DNA of 12,808 nucleotides from JAYUHK01 sp043778415 (lineage in GTDB: Bacteria; Bacteroidota; Bacteroidia; Chitinophagales; Saprospiraceae): positions 1 through 12,808 of the forward strand of contig JAYWGG010000314.1 in the NCBI GenBank assembly GCA_043778415.1. The letters run 5' to 3'. A program made the position numbers and the translations under genes. Below, one piece after another: positions 6,936-12,808 of the stretch. Each line of letters starts with the position of its first letter. Within the stretch, counting starts at the first letter, position 1. The notes under the pieces are model-generated. The model ran no database searches and was not told the origin of the DNA. It saw only the letters and a list, made by a program, of their open reading frames with translations.

Positions 6936-8915
6936 ATGATTTCGAACCAATCACTCCGCATTTTGCTTGCGGCAGAGAGCTTGGGGCAAGTGCAAGCCTT
7001 CAAGACGCTGCTCCGCGAAAGCAACTCCAAACACGACCTAACTTATTTCACGACTTTGAACGAAAGTATGCTGGCTCTTGGGCAACAAACTTTCGATATT
7101 TTTATCCTCGACGCTGCTGCGCCCGACACGGCGGTAGGCAGTGCGCGCACGACTATTTTTGCAAAACTTTCGGAGCTGACGCTCCAAATCCCGATAGTCT
7201 GCACCACCGACTCGCGCGAAATGCAAGTGCCTATCCAACTCGCGAAAGCTGGCGCACACGACGTGCTACTGCGAGGACAATTTGACGGAAAAATGCTCCA
7301 AAAATCCATCAGCTATGCCCAAAAGCAGTTCAAAGAAAATCAGCACACACACAGTTTAATTCAAAAAATTGGAAAAATAGAAAAACAACTCGTTGAAAAT
7401 GAGCAACTTACAAATACTGGAAGTTGGCAGATGGATTTGATAAGCAACGAAATGATTTGGTCTGACCAGCTTTATCGCTTGTTCGGTTTTATCCCAAATA
7501 GCGTAGATGCGGCGGTGGCGACTTACCTCAAATACGTCCATCGGGAGGACAAACAAGAAGTAGAATTGTTTTTTGAAAATATCGTAAAAGACGGAAAAAG
7601 CCGTATTTTACAGCATCGAATAATTTTGGAAGGCTCTCACATCCGGTATTTTGGCTTATTTGCAAAAATATATTTTGACGAAACCACTTCCAAATTGGTG
7701 ATGTTCGGTTCGGTGCAGGATTTGACTCCTATCAAGGCGCAGGAGCAACTCAATCAAGATAAAATGTTTGCGGTGCAAGCCACCAAAATAAAAGAAAATT
7801 TGCAAAGCGAAATTTGCAGCCACATCTATCCTGCCCTCGCGGGGCTGTCGCAAACGGTTGGCGTTTTGGAGCAATACCGCAAAGATGCGACGGTAAAAAG
7901 CCAGATTATGCAGCTAAAATCGGTGCTGGAACAGCTCTCAATGCTCAACGGCGACCTCTCCAACAAATCATTGATTTCAGGCGATTATCATACTATTTTA
8001 GAAAACGAACCGTTTAATAGTCCAAATTTTATTAATAATATTTTACAATTTACCAAACTAAAATCAGTCAAACACGACTTGATATTAAGTACCGAAATTG
8101 ACGAAAATATTCCCGAGAAACTAATCGGCGATGCGCGCTATTTGAGCTTGGCTATCAACAATATGTCGCAAGAAATCATAAAATTAGCTGCTAATGAGGG
8201 TGCTAAATTGATGTTTCGGATAAATGTTTCGGAGGCAACGGAGGCGGACACAAAACTGCATTTTACGTTCAAATATAAAGGAAAAATCCTGTCAGCAGCT
8301 CGCTTAAAAGCGTTGAATCAGTCCGAAAAATTCCTTGAAGAGCGACCAAAAAATTCTGAACTCGGCTTGGAGTTGATGCTCGGAGTTGCTGCCAAAATCG
8401 CCCGCTTGATGGGCGGCGGATTAGAAGTGCAAAACCGCGACAGCGGCACTACACAGTTCACTTTTATTGCGCCGCTTCGCTTGCCCACGCCGTCTGCGGC
8501 ACCTGAGGCAAACTCCGTCGCGCTGCCCAAGAATCTAAAATTACTCATCGCCGAAGACCATTTTTTGAACCAAATCGCGCTCAAAAAAATACTCCAAAAT
8601 TGGTCCGAGAAAATTACGATTGATATAGCCGAAAACGGACTTATTTGTGTCGAAAAATCTAAAAATTCCGACTACGATTTGATATTGATGGACTTACAAA
8701 TGCCAATTATGGACGGATTGGAAGCCGCCAAACGCATCAGAGAACGCAGCGATATTCCGATTGTGGCGATGAGTCCGTCGGGCAGTAAGCAGGAAATGGA
8801 GCGTTGTCGGGAGTTGGGCATCACCGAATATTTGAGCAAACCCTACCAATCGGAGGAGTTGTACGCCACGATTTTGTCCGCAATATCCAAAGTAGGTGCT
8901 GTGGCAAGAGCTTGA
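6936..8915 (+). CDS. Hybrid signalling protein: pseudo-receiver, PAS, degenerate histidine kinase core, receiver
   Basis: This is a 659-residue cytoplasmic protein with no membrane segment. Residues 7-130 look like a receiver domain with Asp59 (FILDAA) in the acceptor position, but the N-terminal acidic pair and the conserved Lys are absent. Residues 158-268 form a PAS domain of the PAS_3 type (GSWQMDL, YVHREDKQEV). Residues 280-345 are helical and contain SHIYPAL with His296 at the place of an H-box, lacking the Glu that normally follows. Residues 360-515 resemble HATPase_c: the last part (ELGLELMLG to LMGGGLEVQN) is kept, but the N-box Asn is Glu (SQEIIK) and the G1 DxGxG is missing. Residues 534-652 form an intact receiver: Glu540/Asp541, Asp586 in LMDLQMP, Ser613 and Lys635. 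I infer a receiver-output or scaffold protein with little or no kinase activity. No partner gene is adjacent on this strand. Confidence 0.82.
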   Translation: MISNQSLRILLAAESLGQVQAFKTLLRESNSKHDLTYFTTLNESMLALGQQTFDIFILDAAAPDTAVGSARTTIFAKLSELTLQIPIVCTTDSREMQVPIQLAKAGAHDVLLRGQFDGKMLQKSISYAQKQFKENQHTHSLIQKIGKIEKQLVENEQLTNTGSWQMDLISNEMIWSDQLYRLFGFIPNSVDAAVATYLKYVHREDKQEVELFFENIVKDGKSRILQHRIILEGSHIRYFGLFAKIYFDETTSKLVMFGSVQDLTPIKAQEQLNQDKMFAVQATKIKENLQSEICSHIYPALAGLSQTVGVLEQYRKDATVKSQIMQLKSVLEQLSMLNGDLSNKSLISGDYHTILENEPFNSPNFINNILQFTKLKSVKHDLILSTEIDENIPEKLIGDARYLSLAINNMSQEIIKLAANEGAKLMFRINVSEATEADTKLHFTFKYKGKILSAARLKALNQSEKFLEERPKNSELGLELMLGVAAKIARLMGGGLEVQNRDSGTTQFTFIAPLRLPTPSAAPEANSVALPKNLKLLIAEDHFLNQIALKKILQNWSEKITIDIAENGLICVEKSKNSDYDLILMDLQMPIMDGLEAAKRIRERSDIPIVAMSPSGSKQEMERCRELGITEYLSKPYQSEELYATILSAISKVGAVARA

Positions 8916-8935
8916 CACAATATTTTATTTGTTGA

Positions 8936-9523
8936 TTATAAGCTATTTACCCAATTTGATAACATCGGCAAGCCGTGTTCGGTCAGGATAGATTCGGGGT
9001 GAAATTGTACGCCCCAAATAGGCAGGCGGCGGTGGCAGAGTGCCATTATTTCGCCTTCGCCTGTCGTCGCTATAGCTTTCAAATCGGTGTTTTCCAAATT
9101 TTTTAGTATCAAAGAATGGTAGCGCATAACTTCAAAATCGGCAGGCAAAGCGTCAAAAAGCGGGTGTTTTGCTGTAAAAATGCGAGAAGTTTTGCCGTGC
9201 ACGGGGACTGTGGCGCGGATTAATTCTGCGCCAAAAAATTCGCCCAAAGCTTGATGACCCAAACAAACGCCCAAAATTGGTTTTTTATCAAAAAAATATT
9301 CGATAAGTGCCATCAAATGCCCTGCGTCGCGAGGAGTTTTGGGTCCCGGAGAAAGCATCAAACCGTCAAAAGTTAGGCTTTTGAACTCCTGCAAAGTCAT
9401 CGCATCGTTGCGCACGACCTCGCAAGCAACGCCGAGCCGAAGCAAATAATCGTAAAGATTGTAAGTAAACGAGTCGTAGTTATCTACGAGAAGAATTTTT
9501 TTGCCGCGCTGCTTGTCGCTCAT
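8936..9523 (-). CDS. Glutamine amidotransferase subunit of anthranilate / aminodeoxychorismate synthase
   Basis: This class I glutaminase supplies ammonia to TrpE (tryptophan) or PabB (folate). It has 195 residues, the usual length. The N-terminal LLVDNYDSFTYNLYDYL is the family signature. The oxyanion strand is LSPGPKTPRDAG (58-68), Cys87 in GVCLGHQALG is the nucleophile, HGKTS (109-113) contacts the synthase, and QFHPES (173-178) supplies the catalytic His174 and Glu176. Its first 44 bases overlap the 3' end of the cvpA-like gene in another frame, so translational coupling is likely. The ATG is the only start that keeps the complete first strand. No synthase partner or other trp gene is in the window. 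The trpG and pabA forms cannot be separated from sequence alone, and one protein may serve both pathways. Confidence 0.9.
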   Translation of the reverse strand: MSDKQRGKKILLVDNYDSFTYNLYDYLLRLGVACEVVRNDAMTLQEFKSLTFDGLMLSPGPKTPRDAGHLMALIEYFFDKKPILGVCLGHQALGEFFGAELIRATVPVHGKTSRIFTAKHPLFDALPADFEVMRYHSLILKNLENTDLKAIATTGEGEIMALCHRRLPIWGVQFHPESILTEHGLPMLSNWVNSL

Positions 9524-10091
9524 CGTTCAAATTATAAATATCAGGATTGGCGGAAGCGTTGTTGAGATGTTGAAAACGGTCGAGTGTCGAGGAAGATTTT
9601 TCCCAAAAATCCATAAAAATTGGCTTTCCTATCATCGCCACATTTCTCGCTTTGTCCGGAATGGTTTGCAAAAAAGGGTAACTTTGTGACTCGTTTTTAA
9701 GCCTTTCGCCCAACAAACCAGCCGTATCCCCAAACCAAAGTAGGACGCTCAAAAGCAGCGTAATCCCGCCCGCCAAGACCGCACCGCCCGCTATTCGGTT
9801 GATAGCATTGAGGTGTACGGTCTGCACTACGCCCTCCAATCCTTTGGAAATCAGTCGAAAAAGCAGCAACGCCGTCAAAAAAGTAAGCGCGAAACCAGCC
9901 GGAAACATCATAGGGTGGTTGCTTTCAAAGGTTGTTTCGAGCATTCGGGTAGTGGCTGCGGAAAGTTTGAAGGCAATCAAAAGACCAAAAATGACAGAAA
10001 CTGCCGAAAAAATCGTCTGAATAATTCCTTTGTAATAACCCGTATAAAATCCATAGCCCGCCAACAAAATAAATGCCAAATCTATAGCCAT
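9480..10091 (-). CDS. cvpA: CvpA-family integral membrane protein
   Basis: This 203-residue protein has four likely membrane segments, at about 4-20, 24-43, 63-82 and 100-120. Its start, MAIDLAFILLAGYGFYTGYYKG, fits the N-terminal Asp plus Gly-rich pattern of the colicin V production family, and LKNESQSYPFLQTIPDKA after the last segment matches the usual family ending. A soluble polar tail (about 150-203) follows. The molecular function of CvpA is not well defined; it is linked to envelope homeostasis and, in E. coli, colicin V export. The gene leads a two-gene unit with the amidotransferase, overlapping it by 44 bp. The upstream 114 bp is A/T-rich and shows no convincing promoter; beyond it lies repeat copy 3. 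Confidence 0.78.
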   Translation of the reverse strand: MAIDLAFILLAGYGFYTGYYKGIIQTIFSAVSVIFGLLIAFKLSAATTRMLETTFESNHPMMFPAGFALTFLTALLLFRLISKGLEGVVQTVHLNAINRIAGGAVLAGGITLLLSVLLWFGDTAGLLGERLKNESQSYPFLQTIPDKARNVAMIGKPIFMDFWEKSSSTLDRFQHLNNASANPDIYNLNDERQAARQKNSSRR

Positions 10092-10205
10092 TTTTTAAAA
10101 TATTATTTTTTTAAGTCAATTTACGAATGTAATCTTTTGCAATATTAGAGCTATTTTATCACATTTACAAAATAAATATATTTATATTTGGAATTAATTA
10201 GAGTT

Positions 10206-10366
10206 AGGAATGAAGAGAAAATAAAGTACTGAATATTGTGACGCAGAATTTTGGGTCAAAACGAGGCAGATTTGAGGCGCGATGCCGCGCATCGTGACGA
10301 AAATCTAACGCAGTTTTGGCTCAAAAGACAAGTCAGAATACAGTAACTTATTTTGGACGCGTTCCT
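10206..10366. repeat. Palindromic intergenic repeat, copy 3 (intact, 161 bp)
   Basis: It starts AGGAATGAAGAGAAAATAAA and ends with the reverse complement of AGGAACGCGTCCAAAATAAG. The arms pair nearly throughout: TTTTGGGTCAAAAC (10251-10264) against GTTTTGGCTCAAAA (10312-10325), AGATTT (10268-10273) against AAATCT (10301-10306), and a tip CGATGC-CGC-GCATCG (10280-10294). Its core GAGGCGC...ACGA aligns without gaps to copy 2. The right end overlaps the stop codon of the NADH dehydrogenase gene by one base (10366). The remaining spacer, 10092-10205, is A/T-rich with nothing else recognisable. Confidence 0.8.
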
Positions 10367-11646
10367 TATGGCTTGATTCTGGGTTTTATCAAAAGTCGCA
10401 AAGATTGGTCGTAAGTGACATAGTTAGAAATCCAATTTAGAAAAATGAATAATTTATTTTTCATGCCCAAAATAGAAAAAAGATGCACAAACAACCAAAC
10501 CAACCAAGCGAAAAAGCCTTGAAACTTAAAGTTGGGCAAATCCACGACTGCCAAATTTCGCCCAACAGTCGCCATAGAACCTAAATTTTTGTACTTAAAT
10601 TCTCGAAGTTTTTGGTGCTTTTGTGACCTGACAAAATTAGCTGCCAAGCTGTTTGCTTGCTGGATAGCCGCTTGCGCTAACTGTGGATGTCCGTTGGGAT
10701 TATTGGCATCGGAGTCCATATAAGCGATGTCGCCAAGCGCATAAATATTTTGAAAACCCTCCACTTGGTGATAGGCATTTACTTTGACTCGCTTGCCTCG
10801 CACGAGCGCGTCAGGCGGCAGACCTTGTAGCGGATTACCGCAAATACCAGCCGCCCAAATTACTTTTTTGCACCGAATCGTAGAGCCGTCTTCCATCGTC
10901 ACGGTGTCGCCGTCAAAATTGACAACGCGCATATTTTTAATTATTTTTACGTTTAATTGTGACAAAAAATCTTCTGCCGACTGGCTCGCTTCTTCGCTCA
11001 TCGAATCCAACAGACGGCTGCCGCCTTGCACCAAATAAATATCAATTTCGTCCGCTTTTAGCTCTCTATAATCTTTGGGCAACACATATTTTTTCATCTC
11101 TGCGAGCGCGCCAGCCACCTCAACACCCGTCGGACCGCCGCCCACGACCACAACATCTAACAGCGATTGGCGCAGTTCTTCGGACTCCGCCACCAATGCT
11201 TTTTCGTAATCTTCCAAAATCGCATTGCGCAAAAATAGAGCTTCCGAAACGGTTTTCATCGGTATCGCGTGGCGGGCAATGAGTTCGTTGCCAAAAAAAT
11301 TGGTTTCTACACCCGTAGCGATTACCAAATAGTCGTATTCCAGCTCCCCTAACTCCGTAACTATCTTATTTTCAGCACTTTGCACGCTCAAAACAGTTGT
11401 AAAACGAAGAAAAATATTAGACTTTTTTTGGAAAATTTTACGGAACGGAAAGACAATAGAACTTGGCTCCAAGCCCGCCATAGCGACCTGATAAAACAGT
11501 GGTTGAAACTGATAAAAATTATTTTTGTCAATCAAAACTACCTGAAAATCAACGTTTTGTGTCAATTTTCGAGCCAAAGACAGACCTGCAAATCCGCCGC
11601 CAATAATGACGACGCGAGGTTGGCTGCTGCGTGGAATGTTTATCAT
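10366..11646 (-). CDS. ndh: Type II NADH:quinone oxidoreductase (NDH-2)
   Basis: This is a single-subunit, non-proton-pumping FAD enzyme that oxidises NADH and reduces quinone at the inner face of the cytoplasmic membrane. From the chosen start it has 426 residues. The FAD motif is GGGFAGLSLA (16-25), the NADH motif GGGPTGVEVAG (169-179), and YALGD (302-306) closes the FAD site. HPQLAQAAIQQ (320-330) contains the AQxAxQ quinone-site signature. The C-terminal WLVWLFVHLFSILG (381-394) is the membrane-binding helix. The frame is open to an ATG at 11691, but that would add 15 residues (MKRFRNTSKK...) lying across a probable promoter, so the second ATG is preferred. It is divergent from the rpn-like gene, and its stop codon joins repeat copy 3. 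No other respiratory genes are adjacent. Confidence 0.9.
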   Translation of the reverse strand: MINIPRSSQPRVVIIGGGFAGLSLARKLTQNVDFQVVLIDKNNFYQFQPLFYQVAMAGLEPSSIVFPFRKIFQKKSNIFLRFTTVLSVQSAENKIVTELGELEYDYLVIATGVETNFFGNELIARHAIPMKTVSEALFLRNAILEDYEKALVAESEELRQSLLDVVVVGGGPTGVEVAGALAEMKKYVLPKDYRELKADEIDIYLVQGGSRLLDSMSEEASQSAEDFLSQLNVKIIKNMRVVNFDGDTVTMEDGSTIRCKKVIWAAGICGNPLQGLPPDALVRGKRVKVNAYHQVEGFQNIYALGDIAYMDSDANNPNGHPQLAQAAIQQANSLAANFVRSQKHQKLREFKYKNLGSMATVGRNLAVVDLPNFKFQGFFAWLVWLFVHLFSILGMKNKLFIFLNWISNYVTYDQSLRLLIKPRIKP

Positions 11647-11688
11647 GTAAATAGGTATTAATTTTTTTGAAGTGTTCCTAAATCTTTT

Positions 11689-11696
11689 CAAAATTA
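11689..11696 (-). promoter_or_regulatory. Probable -7 element of the NADH dehydrogenase gene
   Basis: TAATTTTG on the minus strand is a perfect TAnnTTTG and would start transcription about 35-40 bases before the ATG at 11646. It sits in the same 12-mer, TACCTAATTTTG, found before the aminotransferase gene. No clear TTTG lies at the -33 position, where the sequence is poly-A, so support is moderate. Confidence 0.4.
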
Positions 11697-11707
11697 GGTA
11701 AAAAACT

Positions 11708-11738
11708 CATTTTTTTTCATTTTTTTCATTTTTTTTTT
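11708..11738 (+). repeat. Low-complexity CAT(T)n tract in the ndh-rpn divergent spacer
   Basis: Three imperfect units of CAT followed by 7 to 10 T begin at 11708, 11718 and 11727; the last ends in a run of 10 T (11729-11738). The tract lies between the two divergent genes, where the -33 region of the ndh promoter would be. It is prone to slippage. The remainder of the spacer up to 11780 shows no clear promoter for the plus-strand gene. Confidence 0.6.
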
Positions 11739-11780
11739 CGATTATTGCGTATTGATAGAAGAAACTAAAAAAACTGTACC

Positions 11781-12599
11781 ATGCGATTAGTCAATTTGGA
11801 CAATGAAGTTTATTTTAAAAAAGTATTTACAGACCCCGAAGTTTTTCGGAGTTTTGTCCGCGATGTGACAGGGGTAGATATGCCCGATGCGAAAATAGAA
11901 ACCGAAAAACAGTTGGAGCGGCGCGTGTCGCCGATTCGTTTCAAACTTGATATTTACGCCGAAAGTGCCGACAAGCGGGTGCTGATAGAAATCCAAAGGA
12001 TAGAATACGACTATAATTTTGACCGATTTTTGCACTATTTTTTGGCATCGCTCGTGGACTTGCAGCGCAACAGCAAGGACTACAAATTCGAACAAGACGT
12101 TTATACGATTGTGGTGCTGACGGCGCCTTATACGGTCAAAACGAAGACTGGCGAGCCGCTATTGGACGACGTTTTGGTGTCCAATCTGAACCCGCGTACG
12201 CTGCAAGACCAAGTGAGAGTGATGTATCCGCACCGACTTATCTTCCTCAATCCCAATCACTTATCGCCAGAAACGCCCGCCAGTATCAGGGATTGGCTGG
12301 AGTTTATTTACCAAAGTATCAAGAATCCAAAAGACCCAAAAATCAATTTGTCGAATCCGGGAATTTATAAAGCGGCAGGTTTGGCGGACATCGAAAATAT
12401 GCCCGAAAGCGTGTTGGAAGATGCCAAAATAATGGAAATGACAAAAATTACTCAAAAAATTTACGAAGAAAAATGTAAGGCGGAAGGTAAGATAGAAGGT
12501 AAAGCAGAAACTGCTGCCGCACTCAAAGAATTAGGTGTGAGCAACGAAATTATCCGCCAATCTACGGGGCTGACGGACGAAGAAATTGATAAATTATAA
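11781..12599 (+). CDS. Rpn / YhgA-like PD-(D/E)XK nuclease-family protein
   Basis: This 272-residue protein belongs to the family often annotated as Rpn recombination-promoting nuclease or PDDEXK nuclease family transposase. The N-terminal DNEVYFKKVFTDPEVFRSF is typical. The nuclease core is KLDIYAESADKRVLIEIQRI (55-74), giving Asp57 and the E-x-Q pair Glu70/Gln72 of this superfamily. The C-terminal 60 residues are charged and contain EGKIEGKAE, then ELGVSNEIIRQSTGLTDEEI, the helical ending common in this group. In E. coli, Rpn proteins are DNA endonucleases that raise RecA-independent recombination. These genes are often multicopy and mobile, but no terminal inverted repeats are visible here. 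The next gene begins 13 bases downstream, so the two may be co-transcribed. A link to the nearby palindromic repeats cannot be shown. Confidence 0.85.
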   Translation: MRLVNLDNEVYFKKVFTDPEVFRSFVRDVTGVDMPDAKIETEKQLERRVSPIRFKLDIYAESADKRVLIEIQRIEYDYNFDRFLHYFLASLVDLQRNSKDYKFEQDVYTIVVLTAPYTVKTKTGEPLLDDVLVSNLNPRTLQDQVRVMYPHRLIFLNPNHLSPETPASIRDWLEFIYQSIKNPKDPKINLSNPGIYKAAGLADIENMPESVLEDAKIMEMTKITQKIYEEKCKAEGKIEGKAETAAALKELGVSNEIIRQSTGLTDEEIDKL

Positions 12600-12612
12600 A
12601 AAAATTATAACA

Positions 12613-12808
12613 ATGACAAAGAAAGTTATTCAAGGAAAACCAGTGCAAGGTATTCAGTCTAAAAAAATATCACAAAAAGAAGTTTTTTTGAAAAAAGATA
12701 AGCCAAGTACCGAGCTTTCTTTTTGGCAGGACAGACAACTTTGGCTGCCTATTTTGTGCGTCTTGGCGGTCACCGCCATCGTATTTATTCCTTCTCTCAA
12801 TAACGCTT
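12613..12808 (+). CDS. N-terminus of an integral membrane protein, possibly a TPR/GT-C glycosyltransferase, partial
   Basis: Sixty-five codons are present and the frame runs off the window. A Lys-rich, polar first 35 residues (MTKKVIQGKPVQGIQSKK...) precede FWQDRQLWLPILCVLAV and TAIVFIPSLNNA, a first membrane helix entered from the cytoplasm. In Bacteroidota, multi-pass GT-C or TPR-containing membrane proteins (TMTC-like) often start with a short charged tail and a helix ending in PSL.N or NTL.N, which this resembles. That family call is inference from one helix. The start ATG follows the rpn-like stop by 13 bp, across a repeated AAATTATAA. Confidence 0.6.
   Translation, partial: MTKKVIQGKPVQGIQSKKISQKEVFLKKDKPSTELSFWQDRQLWLPILCVLAVTAIVFIPSLNNA

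Noticed and set aside
8916..8935. Bidirectional terminator between the convergent sensor and amidotransferase genes
   Set aside because: The 20-bp gap is A/T-rich but contains no convincing hairpin plus T run on either strand.
11647..11691. 15-residue N-terminal extension of the NADH dehydrogenase starting at 11691
   Set aside because: It crosses a perfect -7 element, and the ATG at 11646 places the FAD motif at residue 16, nearer the usual family start.
11781..12599. Insertion-sequence call for the rpn-like gene
   Set aside because: No terminal inverted repeats or target duplications are visible around it, and the transposase name for this family is mostly historical.

Overview
The window looks like an ordinary chromosomal stretch of a Gram-negative member of the Bacteroidota. 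The signs are a Kdo transferase (so the cell makes lipid A), a fused alpha/beta 2-oxo-acid dehydrogenase E1 of the kind common in this phylum, a type II NADH dehydrogenase, a lipoprotein-type di-haem peroxidase, what reads as the last residues of a TonB-receptor-like barrel, and promoters matching the Bacteroidota -33 TTTG / -7 TAnnTTTG pattern rather than sigma70. Intergenic DNA is very A/T-rich and clear Shine-Dalgarno sites are not visible. Genus cannot be told from the sequence.

Layout, left to right. 3-80 (+) tail of an outer-membrane barrel protein; about 80-239 palindromic repeat copy 1; 265-1509 (+) waaA/kdtA; 1578-3647 (+) fused 2-oxo-acid dehydrogenase E1, with its own promoter at 1520-1551; 3691-3722 hairpin terminator of the next, convergent gene; 3704-4864 (-) di-haem cytochrome c peroxidase; 4944-6422 (-) class V aminotransferase/cysteine-desulfurase-like enzyme; 6423-6935 a 513-bp divergent intergenic region holding repeat copy 2, a solo repeat end, a strong promoter and a terminator-like leader hairpin; 6936-8915 (+) hybrid PAS/histidine-kinase-like/receiver protein; 8936-9523 (-) TrpG/PabA glutamine amidotransferase, overlapping by 44 bp 9480-10091 (-) CvpA-family membrane protein; 10206-10366 repeat copy 3; 10366-11646 (-) type II NADH:quinone dehydrogenase; 11647-11780 T-rich divergent spacer; 11781-12599 (+) Rpn/PD-(D/E)XK family protein; 12613-end (+) start of a membrane protein.

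The genes are mostly independent housekeeping functions: envelope (WaaA, barrel protein), central and respiratory metabolism (E1, NDH-2, peroxidase), chorismate-derived biosynthesis (TrpG/PabA), and signalling. The only tight pairs are cvpA-pabA (overlapping) and rpn with the last gene (13-bp gap).

The most unusual content is intergenic. Three dispersed elements of about 160 bp are each one long imperfect palindrome starting with (T)AAGGAATG. Two of them have matching lengths (160 and 161 bp), and their central stems differ by paired, compensating base changes. Two of the elements begin exactly on the TAA stop codon of the gene before them. This looks like an undescribed palindromic repeat or MITE family. 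The second point of interest is the hybrid sensor, whose kinase module has lost the usual ATP-binding residues and which sits behind an attenuator-like leader.
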